From assembly GCA_027325115.1 (NCBI GenBank), contig DAHWFG010000399.1, positions 1 to 17,761 of the forward strand: a stretch of DNA of 17,761 nt. Direction: 5' to 3'. The position numbers and the translations under genes were made by a program. The notes below the pieces were generated by a model that saw only the letters and a list, made by a program, of their open reading frames with translations, had not been told where the DNA came from and searched no databases. The DNA comes from JAKBCQ01 sp021807585 (GTDB lineage: Bacteria; Planctomycetota; Planctomycetia; Isosphaerales; Isosphaeraceae). This document shows, in pieces, positions 1 to 6,970 of the stretch (within the stretch, counting starts at the first letter, position 1; each line of letters opens with the position of its first letter).

Positions 1-426
1 AAAGCCTGGGTCGGATCGATCACCGACGAATCGCGTCGGATGAACGTCTGGCCTCCTCGATATCGGACGATGGACGAACCGTCGATCAAGGCTTCCGTCT
101 CGTTAAAAAAACCGATAGAGTATCAAATAACACTTTGCATGTTTAACTTCTTTATTATTCCCATCTTCGCTTCTATCCCCGGTTCGATCAATGCCGTCGA
201 GAACTTATCGCTCGATAAAGAAAAAACAATCATGCTATTCATTGCTGTTATATTCCTCTATTTAGTATTAATTGTCGTTTTGGCTGTTTTCCATATTCGG
301 TTACTCAATAAGATTGTCGCCGCCGATCCGTCCGAATGCTGGCCGGAAATGATTGCGGTATGGAGCGAAGGTCGAGCCGATTCCTCCCTCGAATTGTTCC
401 GATCAACGCCTGATCATTCAGTGTAA
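1..426 (+). CDS. small two-helix membrane protein, possibly partial at the left edge
   Basis: I do not recognise this protein. The reading frame is open to the first base of the window, so the true start may lie upstream. Internal ATG codons at 40 and 70 are alternatives; neither has a convincing ribosome binding site, and the one at 70 (MDEPSIKASV) gives a compact 118-residue protein. Two hydrophobic stretches are visible. Counted from the ATG at 40, they are about residues 28-50 (ITLCMFNFFIIPIFASI) and 64-87 (MLFIAVIFLYLVLIVVLAVF). They are separated by a short loop with charged residues and followed by a soluble tail rich in Glu, Ser and Trp. It is probably a cytoplasmic-membrane protein. 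AT-richer codons in the helices differ from the GC-rich genes downstream. The nearest neighbour (formylglycine-generating enzyme) is convergent, so nothing in the context suggests a role. Confidence 0.5.
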   Translation, partial: KAWVGSITDESRRMNVWPPRYRTMDEPSIKASVSLKKPIEYQITLCMFNFFIIPIFASIPGSINAVENLSLDKEKTIMLFIAVIFLYLVLIVVLAVFHIRLLNKIVAADPSECWPEMIAVWSEGRADSSLELFRSTPDHSV

Positions 427-748
427 ATTATTTATAATAACACCTAATTACTTTATCGATATGGCTTCGCAGTCGCCTCGAATCCGAATGCTCGCCGGGG
501 CATCGTGGCTTGTTTTCGCAGCTCTCGGCGGTTTACTCGGCTTCGAGCCCGGGTCGTCCCCAAACGTGAGAGTCGCGGTCTTTCGCCGTCGAGTTCGGAG
601 TCGGCCGGTTTAAAACGCAGGTTCAGGCGTGGAACAAAGATATCGATCAATGCTCAATATATCGCACCCGATATGATGATGATAATTTATATCGATATGT
701 CTGATTATTTAATCTTCTATATCAGTGAGATTTTTTCATGTGCATACT
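427..748. other. intergenic region between convergent genes, no gene seen
   Basis: No convincing reading frame lies here; the short open frames have arginine-rich, non-protein-like composition. The left part and the stretch 640-735 are AT-rich, the latter with several ATATCGAT-like steps. The middle (500-620) is GC-rich. I see no clear hairpin followed by a T-run that would serve as a bidirectional terminator. Confidence 0.5.
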
Positions 749-1921
749 TCACTTCTTCCAATGAACCCCCGACGAAAGCGCGCAGCGGAACCCCGTGTGC
801 GAGAGCCCCGTGTCGGGGGGGGTCTTCATGCGAGCCGTCGGCCGGTAACCCGAGCAATAGCAACCGTTGCACAAAAACGACCCGCCGCGAACCACCCGTT
901 TGGCCGCGAACGGTTCCTCGGGGTCGAAGCCGTCGTCGGGTCCCGGCGGATTCTCGACCAACGCACCCCGCGAACGTCTCAGATAAGTATCATGTCGATA
1001 CCAATCGGAGCAGTGCTCCCAAACGTTCCCGGCCATGTCGTAAAGCCCGAACGCGTTGGGTTTAAACGATCGAACCGGCGAGGTTCCCGCGAAGCCGTCG
1101 CGGGCGTCGTTGCGATAAGGAAACGCACCCTGCCAAACGTTCGCCTGGGGGCGATTGTCCGAGATATCATCATTTCCCCATATATATTTTTGATTGGGAT
1201 CGCCGCCGCGGGCCGCGAATTCCCATTCGGCCTCGGTGGGCAAACGTTTACCCGCCCATTGAGCGTACGCGACGGCGTCGACCCACGCGACCTGAACGAC
1301 GGGGTGATCGTCCTTGCCTTCGATCGTACTCGTCGGTCCGGTCGGGTGTCTCCAGTCGGCGCCCGCGACCCACGCCCACCACCTTGCGTGATTATCAAGC
1401 GGGACGGGGTGATCGGTCGGCTCGAACACGAGCGCTCCGGGCACGAGCATCGCGTCGGGAGGCCGCGGAGTTCCCGGTGGGAGTTGTTTTTTCAGCTCCT
1501 CCCAATCGGGCTTGCGCTCGGCGATCGTTAGATAACCCGTCGCCTCGACAAATCGACGAAACTGCGCATTCGTCACCTCGGTTTCGTCAAGCCAGAACGG
1601 ATCGATCCGCACAAGATGCGCGGGATGTTCGTCGGCCTTCGAGTCGATCTCTTCGCTCCCCATCACGAACGTCCCGCCGGGAATCCAAACCATGCCGGCA
1701 TGATCATGTGCAGTAGGCAGCTTGGGCGGAGCGACCGCCTTGAGCGCGCCGAAGCCTTTGGCATGCGTCGAGCGATCCGCCTCGGCGACCCCGCCCTGAT
1801 CGCTCGGTCGATGATCCCAAGCGATCGCCCAACCGAGCGCGGCGAGGGAGATGATCCCTCCGCAAACGTAAGGAACCGACACGACGACGCGACTCGATGA
1901 GAAAACGTCGATTGACTTCAT
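749..1921 (-). CDS. formylglycine-generating enzyme (sulfatase-modifying factor) family protein, membrane-anchored or exported
   Basis: This 390-residue protein has the full FGE/SUMF1 domain. Family function: it oxidises the active-site Cys (or Ser) of sulfatases to formylglycine. Residues 14-34 are hydrophobic (signal peptide or N-terminal anchor), so it probably acts outside the cytoplasm. The domain runs from GMVWIPGGTFVMGS (76-89) through ETEVTNAQFRRFVEATGY (113-130), the core KRLPTEAEWEFAARGG (225-240), NVWQGAFP (261-268), GLYDMAGNVWEHCSDWY (292-308) and RVVRGGSFL (342-350) to the terminal GFRCA. Cys351 and Cys356 (CNGCYC) match in spacing the catalytic cysteine pair of genuine aerobic FGE, Cys336/Cys341 in the human enzyme. 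Many FGE-like proteins lack this pair. The ATG at 1921 has a weak GGAG about 11 bases upstream. It lies 90 bp downstream of the MoxR gene on the same strand. No sulfatase gene is in the window, so its substrates must be encoded elsewhere. Confidence 0.9.
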   Translation of the reverse strand: MKSIDVFSSSRVVVSVPYVCGGIISLAALGWAIAWDHRPSDQGGVAEADRSTHAKGFGALKAVAPPKLPTAHDHAGMVWIPGGTFVMGSEEIDSKADEHPAHLVRIDPFWLDETEVTNAQFRRFVEATGYLTIAERKPDWEELKKQLPPGTPRPPDAMLVPGALVFEPTDHPVPLDNHARWWAWVAGADWRHPTGPTSTIEGKDDHPVVQVAWVDAVAYAQWAGKRLPTEAEWEFAARGGDPNQKYIWGNDDISDNRPQANVWQGAFPYRNDARDGFAGTSPVRSFKPNAFGLYDMAGNVWEHCSDWYRHDTYLRRSRGALVENPPGPDDGFDPEEPFAAKRVVRGGSFLCNGCYCSGYRPTARMKTPPDTGLSHTGFRCALSSGVHWKK

Positions 1922-2011
1922 AAAACGATCGCTCCGACGATACCAAAAGGTCTATCACAATAATCCCGCGCAAACCGGGGGAACGGAAGCGCCCGGCGCC
2001 GACCTAATATT

Positions 2012-3031
2012 CTAAGGAACAGGTATATGATCAAGAATTTGGTTCAGGATCGATTCGACGTCGAGCCCCGCGGCGTCGGCCTCGTAGCTGGGAAGGACGC
2101 GATGCCTGAGGACGTCGCGGGCGAGCGATTTGACGTCGTGAGGAGTGACGTGTTCGCGACCCGAAACGAGCGCGTGGGCGCGCGCGACCTTCAGCAACGC
2201 AATCGAGGCGCGAGGGCCCGCGCCGAGATCGATCATGACCGCCAGATCGAGCCCGAATTGAGCCGGATGACGCGTGGCGCGGACGAGATCGACGATGTAT
2301 TCCCGGATCGACGACGCGACATGAATTCGAGACGCCGCCGAGCGGAGCGACGCGATCGCGGAGGCGTTGAAGATCGGCGGCTTTTCCACGCGCGTCCCGC
2401 TCCTTTCGCCGTCGACGACTGTCGGCATATCAAGCATCTTAAGTTCCGCTGCGCGATCGGGATAGCCGACGTTGATCTTGAGCAGAAAACGATCGAGCTG
2501 CGCCTCGGGGAGCGGGTAGGTCCCTTCATGCTCGATCGGATTCTGGGTCGCCATCACCCAGAACGGATCGGGGAGTGTGATTGATACGTCGCCGATCGTC
2601 ACTTGTCCTTCTTGCATCGCTTCCAATAAGGCGCTTTGAACCTTGGCGGGAGCGCGATTGATCTCATCAGCGAGGAGGATGCTGGTAACAATCGGCCCCG
2701 GCCTCGCCTCGAACGTTCCCGTCGCGGGAAGGTAGATTTGCGTTCCCGTGAGATCGGCGGGAAGTAAATCGGGAGTGAACTGGATGCGCCGAAACGGCAG
2801 ATCGAGCGCCCGCGACAGAACCCGCACGGCCCTCGTCTTGGCGAGCCCAGGGACTCCCTCGACCAGAACGTGGCCGCCGGCGACGAGCGCGATCACAAGC
2901 TTCGTCAACAACTCGCGTTGGCCGATGATCTCGGTTTCCAGGCGATCGATCAGCGCGGATAGCGACGGGACAACGGAGGATTCGGCGAGATCGACTTCGA
3001 TCGAGTCCCTCAAATGATCATTCCATAACAA
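2012..3031 (-). CDS. MoxR-family AAA+ ATPase
   Basis: This 339-residue AAA+ protein belongs to the MoxR group of chaperone-like ATPases, which remodel or assemble partner complexes, often with von Willebrand A-domain proteins. Visible motifs are Walker A GVPGLAKT (59-66), Walker B ILLADEIN (118-125), the MoxR-typical sensor-1 stretch ATQNPIEHEGTYPLPEAQLD (161-180) with the arginine finger region just after it, and a sensor-2 GAGPRAS (270-276) at the start of the helical lid. There is no signal peptide, so it should be cytoplasmic. The start is a TTG at 3031 with no Shine-Dalgarno sequence. Another in-frame TTG at 3013 is possible, so the first few residues are uncertain. It sits 132 bp downstream of the FHA gene and 90 bp upstream of the FGE gene. 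The usual companions (DUF58, vWA or transglutaminase genes) are not adjacent, which is unusual for MoxR. An AT-rich stretch at 3032-3056 could hold its promoter. Confidence 0.92.
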   Translation of the reverse strand: MLWNDHLRDSIEVDLAESSVVPSLSALIDRLETEIIGQRELLTKLVIALVAGGHVLVEGVPGLAKTRAVRVLSRALDLPFRRIQFTPDLLPADLTGTQIYLPATGTFEARPGPIVTSILLADEINRAPAKVQSALLEAMQEGQVTIGDVSITLPDPFWVMATQNPIEHEGTYPLPEAQLDRFLLKINVGYPDRAAELKMLDMPTVVDGERSGTRVEKPPIFNASAIASLRSAASRIHVASSIREYIVDLVRATRHPAQFGLDLAVMIDLGAGPRASIALLKVARAHALVSGREHVTPHDVKSLARDVLRHRVLPSYEADAAGLDVESILNQILDHIPVP

Positions 3032-3163
3032 GATTATTAAATATAATAAACGAAGAAATTCGTTATAGTTCTCACGTTTACATAGGCGGCTGACGTGCGC
3101 CGGTTCTCTGGTTGTTCGACGAAGGGGGGGAACGCAACCCTGAGACGCCGACCTTGTCGTTGA

Positions 3164-4153
3164 TTAAGAACGCGCGGCGCGACGTTGATCGAGCATTTTC
3201 TTGAGAATATCGCTCGCCGCGTCGCTGCTGTCGTTATAAGAGGGTTTCTTGACGACCTGCTCCTCTTGCGCTTTTTTCTTGGCGACGAAAAACGGGTTGT
3301 TCTCGTCCATCATGTCTTGTGGAATATCGTCGACGACGTCTTCATCTTCACCTTCGCCTTCTTCACCCTCACCTTCTTCGCCGTCGCCGACCCCCTCAGG
3401 AAGATGCTCCATGTTATCGACCGCGGTATCGACCGCGTTTTGATAAACGCTTTGAGTTTGGGGCTCGGCCGCCGCGGGCTTGGCGACGGGCTCGGCCGCC
3501 GCGGGCTTGGCGACGGGAGCGGCCGCCGCGGGCTTAGCGACGGGAGCGGATGCGACGGGCTTCGCCGCGACGGCGGATGCGGATGCGACGGGCTTCGCCG
3601 CGACGGCGGATGCGGAAGCGGGCTCGGACTCGGCGGCCTTCGTCGCCTCACCCGATTTGTACGCGCCGATCGTGATCGTATCTCCCCCGTACACTCCCGA
3701 GGCGCGCTCGGGGGTTTGACCCGACGGATCAGTCACCAGCCACGATTCAATCTCGGCGTGACTGACATCGTCGAGCGAAGCCGCGGTCTGCTGCACCCCC
3801 GCGGAGACCGAGGGGGACATCGCGGGAGCGGCGGGCTTCACCGTCGCTTCGCCAGGAAGTCCCTGAATGATCACCGCGAACGTCAATTTGGCGATCTGAA
3901 TCAAATCGCCGTTCTTCAGTGCGATCGGTTCGGACAGGGGCTTGCCGTTGACGACCGTCCCGTTCCGACTCCCCATATCACGCAACACGACGCCGCTATC
4001 GGAAATCGTAAACTCGGCGTGATTGCGACTTATCTCGTCGCTGTTGGGCTTGAGATGGCACTCCGGAGAGCGACCGATCCGAAAAGTCGGACCCGTCAGC
4101 GGAATGACCTTCCCTTCGGGCTTGCCTTGAACAACAATCAATTGTACTTTCAT
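3164..4153 (-). CDS. FHA-domain protein with Ala/Pro/Lys repeats and an acidic tail
   Basis: The N-terminal ~95 residues form a forkhead-associated (FHA) domain, a phosphothreonine-peptide reader. It shows the FRIGRSPECHL start (24-34), SRNHAEF (42-48) and DMGSRNGTVVNGKPL (59-73), with Arg28, Ser42 and Asn64 at the expected phosphopeptide-binding positions. The rest is low complexity: two 11-residue repeats around SASAVAAKPVA (about 180-202), three 9-residue PVAKPAAAx repeats (204-231), then a Glu/Asp/Gly-rich block (256-276) and a short basic C-terminus (KKMLDQRRAARS). There is no signal peptide or membrane segment, so it is probably a cytoplasmic adaptor that recruits partners through the FHA domain. 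The start is the ATG at 4153 with a weak GGGA 8 bases upstream. The MoxR gene follows after 132 bp on the same strand, consistent with a shared signalling or assembly role, but that link is inferred. Partner kinases are not in the window. Confidence 0.9.
   Translation of the reverse strand: MKVQLIVVQGKPEGKVIPLTGPTFRIGRSPECHLKPNSDEISRNHAEFTISDSGVVLRDMGSRNGTVVNGKPLSEPIALKNGDLIQIAKLTFAVIIQGLPGEATVKPAAPAMSPSVSAGVQQTAASLDDVSHAEIESWLVTDPSGQTPERASGVYGGDTITIGAYKSGEATKAAESEPASASAVAAKPVASASAVAAKPVASAPVAKPAAAAPVAKPAAAEPVAKPAAAEPQTQSVYQNAVDTAVDNMEHLPEGVGDGEEGEGEEGEGEDEDVVDDIPQDMMDENNPFFVAKKKAQEEQVVKKPSYNDSSDAASDILKKMLDQRRAARS
3462..3614. repeat. in-frame tandem repeats (27 bp x3, 33 bp x2) inside the FHA gene
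   Basis: A 27-bp unit begins at 3462, 3489 and 3516. A 33-bp unit begins at 3549 and 3582. Both periods are multiples of three, so they encode the 9-residue PVAKPAAAx and 11-residue SASAVAAKPVA repeats of the linker. Near-identity at the DNA level suggests recent slippage and possible copy-number variation between strains. Confidence 0.85.
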
Positions 4154-4187
4154 GATTCGCGTCCCAGGTTCGATTGTCCGCCGAGAA

Positions 4188-4520
4188 TCAAGACCGAAAC
4201 GAAAACCGACTCAAGCGTCGCCCCGCGTCGACGTCGATATCGATTGAAAAGGAGTCGATACTTATATTGATGAGAGATCCGAACGCGCTCGCGAGGTACA
4301 AAACCATCATAATCGGTGAAGTCGCGATGCAACAGAGGATCTCAATAAAATTTAAGCGATCTTCACACGATTTGGAAGGAGCAATCGCCGCGCGGCGATT
4401 CCTACCCTTTATTCTCCATTCGGTCGCGATATAGCCCCGCGATAAGCCGTTTTTCACCGATTCCTCAATCCAACACCGACTCGCAACAATCGCTCGCTGC
4501 TCATTCGACCCGTTCGTCAT
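4188..4520 (-). CDS. possible small hypothetical protein
   Basis: The main argument for this 110-residue frame is its start: the ATG at 4518-4520 is preceded by GAGG at 4527-4530, six bases upstream and inside a longer AGGTGAT match to the 16S rRNA tail, better than most starts in this window. The frame ends 34 bp before the FHA gene on the same strand. One hydrophobic stretch (LNFIEILCCIATSPIMMVLYL) could be a membrane helix. Against it, the C-terminal part is repetitive (SIDSFSIDIDVDAG), the composition is not typical, and I recognise no family. If it is not a gene, the whole interval 4154-4617 is a 464-bp spacer and nothing else is visible in it. Confidence 0.25.
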   Translation of the reverse strand: MTNGSNEQRAIVASRCWIEESVKNGLSRGYIATEWRIKGRNRRAAIAPSKSCEDRLNFIEILCCIATSPIMMVLYLASAFGSLINISIDSFSIDIDVDAGRRLSRFSFRS

Positions 4521-4617
4521 CAATCACCTCGTTTCGACCGATGATCTCCACAGATTTGAGCAAAAACCGCGGATCGCCCCGGCACGATCGCCAACTTTTG
4601 ATCTCACGCAATCGTAG

Positions 4618-5409
4618 CTACCGCTTCCGCGTCCACTCCTCGGTCATAAACACCCGTTCCGCCAGCTCCCTTACGCGACGCCCAAAATCGGCGTCGATCT
4701 CGGTATCGAGTCGTTCCCAACCAAGTAGATCGGGAAGGCGTTCGCGGAACAGACGCGCCCAGAATTCGACCGAATCCGTCCCCCTGGAAACATCCGCCAA
4801 ACCCGCGAGATCGCAATCGGAACCGACCCCCCGTAATCGCATCGAGCCATGAAGGAGCGTCGCGTCCTTCGTCCGACGTTGCGCCCCCCCGACGATCTTC
4901 ACCCCCGAAACCACCACGTCGCTCGCGTCGCAATCGCGAAAGCAAAGAAACGGCTTGTCGGCTTGGGCGACCGGATCGACCGCACCGCGCAGCGACGCAT
5001 CGACGCTATGCTCACGTAATAACGCGGCGATCGCTCCGTGCACCACGCGATAATACGCGGCGGGCCGGCTCGATCGTCGATCGACCGACGGAGCGACCAC
5101 CGCGAACGTCAGATCGCGATCGTGACGAATCGCCCCGCCCCCCGTCGGACGCCGCACAATCGCATCAACCGACATCGCGTCCCCCCCTTCGATACATTCA
5201 TATTTTTGAAAATATCCAAGACTGAGCGTAGGTTTTGACCATTCATACGTTCGTATCACGGCTCGATCGCCGCGTTCGGCCGCTCGCTCCAACAGCGCCG
5301 CGTCGAACGCCATCTGGTACGATCCGGAGGCGACCTGATGCGGTAAAACCTCGCAGATTCGCGCTCCAAGATCGGTTAGATCCATAAAATCGACGCCGTC
5401 GGTAACCAT
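4618..5409 (-). CDS. lipoate-protein ligase / LipM-type octanoyltransferase family protein
   Basis: This 263-residue member of the BPL/LplA/LipB fold probably attaches lipoate or octanoate to GcvH. Motifs: RRPTGGGAIRHDRDLTFAVV (86-105), the acyl-binding glycine loop, and VSGVKIVGGAQRR (167-179), with Lys171 the conserved lysine of the fold, followed by LLHGSMRL (185-192). Between them lies KPFLCFRDC (152-160). A Cys-Phe pair at this place marks LipM-type octanoyltransferases, whose catalytic cysteine takes octanoate from acyl carrier protein. Cys156 is therefore the likely nucleophile, and LipM is favoured over an ATP-dependent LplA. At 263 residues the length suits either. It starts 37 bp after gcvPB, as the last gene of the gcv operon, which fits a GcvH substrate. 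The start is the ATG at 5409; an in-frame ATG eight codons in (MDLTDLGARI) is an alternative, and neither has a good ribosome binding site. Confidence 0.85.
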   Translation of the reverse strand: MVTDGVDFMDLTDLGARICEVLPHQVASGSYQMAFDAALLERAAERGDRAVIRTYEWSKPTLSLGYFQKYECIEGGDAMSVDAIVRRPTGGGAIRHDRDLTFAVVAPSVDRRSSRPAAYYRVVHGAIAALLREHSVDASLRGAVDPVAQADKPFLCFRDCDASDVVVSGVKIVGGAQRRTKDATLLHGSMRLRGVGSDCDLAGLADVSRGTDSVEFWARLFRERLPDLLGWERLDTEIDADFGRRVRELAERVFMTEEWTRKR

Positions 5410-5446
5410 TTACTAATAAGCAAACGTTTTATTCCTTCGCCGCGGT

Positions 5447-6904
5447 TCAATTCGACTCGCGATGAATCAAAATCGGCGACCGTGCCGCGGCCACCTCGTC
5501 GGGCCGACATACAGGAGTCGTCACGGGCGCCTCATGCAGTTTCTCGGGGTCTTCGCGAGCGATCTCGAGCAGAGCCTCCGCAAACTCCTCAAGCGTTTCT
5601 CGGCTTTCGCACTCGGTCGGCTCGATCATCAACGCCTCCGAAACGATCAGCGGGAAATAAACCGTCGGCGGATGAAAACCGCGGTCGATCAAACCCTTCG
5701 CGATATCGAACGCGCGAATCCCGCGATCCCGCGCCAAAGCCCGCGCCGAAGCCACAAACTCGTGCATGCAACGATCGCCGAACGGAACGGGATATTCCTC
5801 TTTAATAAGAGCCAACAAGTAATTGGCGTTTAAAACCGCGTGCTCGGCGATCCGTTTCAACCCCTCGGGCCCCTGCGCCCGGATATAACAATACGCCCGC
5901 ACCAACACGCCGACGTTGCCGAAAAACGACCGAGTTCGGCCGATCGACTTGGGACGGTCGTAATCGAGCGCGAAGACCCCGTCCGAACGCTTGACGACGA
6001 TCGGCGCGGGAAGATATGGAGCGAGCGCCACACGCACCGCGATCGGCCCCGCTCCGGGTCCGCCGCCGCCGTGAGGACCCGAAAACGTCTTGTGCGGGTT
6101 GTAATGCATCAGGTCGACACCCATATCGCCCGGACGCACCACCCCCAAAATCGCGTTCATATTCGCGCCGTCAAGATATAAAAGCGAACCCCGCTCATGC
6201 AGAGCCCGCGCAATCTCGACGACCTGCGGGTCGAATCGACCGACCGTGTTCGGATTCGTGATCATAAACACCGCGGTCTGATCGTCGTGTTTCGCCGTGA
6301 AATCGGCCATATCGACGAGTCCGCGAGAGTCGCTCTTGATCGTCACCGCGTCAAAACCCGCGAGATGCGCCGACGCCGGATTCGTCCCGTGGGCGCTATC
6401 GGGAATCAACACCTTCGTCCGCTTCTCGCCCCGATCGCGGAAATACGCCGCCGCGGTCAATAACGCCGCAAGCTCCCCCTGCGCCCCCGCCGCGGGCTGC
6501 AAACTCACCGCGTCTAAACCGGCGATCTCGCCGAGAATCCCTTGCATATCATACAATAATTCAAGCATGCCTTGAAGCGTCGACTCGTCCTGATACGGAT
6601 GAATCGAAGCCAACCCCGGAAGCGCGGCGAGTCGCTCGTTCCGCTTGGGGTTGTACTTCATCGTGCACGATCCGAGCGGATAAAAATGCGAGTCGATCGC
6701 CATGTTGAGCTGCGAAAGCCGCGTGTAATGCCGAACCACGTCGAGCTCGCCGAGCTCGGGAAGAGGCGGCGCCGCGGCGGCGAGCTCGGACGCCGGCAAC
6801 AGCGAATCAAGCGGTCGGTCGGGGACGTCCGATCGCGGGATCACGTCGGTTCCACGTCCGCTTCGACTCGTTTCAAACAATAACTGAGGAACTTGGTTGC
6901 TCAT
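5447..6904 (-). CDS. gcvPB: glycine dehydrogenase (decarboxylating) subunit 2
   Basis: This is the pyridoxal-phosphate-bearing subunit of the two-subunit P protein. With GcvPA it decarboxylates glycine and passes the aminomethyl group to the lipoyl arm of GcvH. The 485 residues match the family's usual length. Diagnostic stretches are YPLGSCTMKYNP (75-86), SLQPAAGAQGELA (134-146), SAHGTNPASAHLAGF (170-184), LYLDGANMNAILG (242-254) and LMHYNPHKTFSGPHGGGGPG (265-284). Lys272 in HKTF is the PLP Schiff-base lysine. HPPTVYFPLIVSEALMIEPT (411-430) near the end is also typical. The start is the ATG at 6904 without a visible Shine-Dalgarno sequence. It lies 66 bp after gcvPA and 37 bp before the lipoate/octanoate transferase, so co-transcription is likely. 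Nothing appears damaged. Confidence 0.97.
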   Translation of the reverse strand: MSNQVPQLLFETSRSGRGTDVIPRSDVPDRPLDSLLPASELAAAAPPLPELGELDVVRHYTRLSQLNMAIDSHFYPLGSCTMKYNPKRNERLAALPGLASIHPYQDESTLQGMLELLYDMQGILGEIAGLDAVSLQPAAGAQGELAALLTAAAYFRDRGEKRTKVLIPDSAHGTNPASAHLAGFDAVTIKSDSRGLVDMADFTAKHDDQTAVFMITNPNTVGRFDPQVVEIARALHERGSLLYLDGANMNAILGVVRPGDMGVDLMHYNPHKTFSGPHGGGGPGAGPIAVRVALAPYLPAPIVVKRSDGVFALDYDRPKSIGRTRSFFGNVGVLVRAYCYIRAQGPEGLKRIAEHAVLNANYLLALIKEEYPVPFGDRCMHEFVASARALARDRGIRAFDIAKGLIDRGFHPPTVYFPLIVSEALMIEPTECESRETLEEFAEALLEIAREDPEKLHEAPVTTPVCRPDEVAAARSPILIHRESN

Positions 6905-6970
6905 AAGTTCTGACCATTAGTATGATAGGTTCAAAGAAAATGAGAATCCTGTTTTGATTCGATCGGTCGA

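Noticed and set aside
725..1531. 268-codon plus-strand open frame
   Set aside because: It is antisense to the FGE gene, whose catalytic motifs are intact on the minus strand. The plus-strand translation has no domain features.
3185..4270. 361-codon plus-strand open frame opposite the FHA gene
   Set aside because: It lies antisense to a clear FHA-domain gene. Its Gly/Leu/Arg-rich repeats are the antisense reading of the Ala/Pro/Lys repeats.
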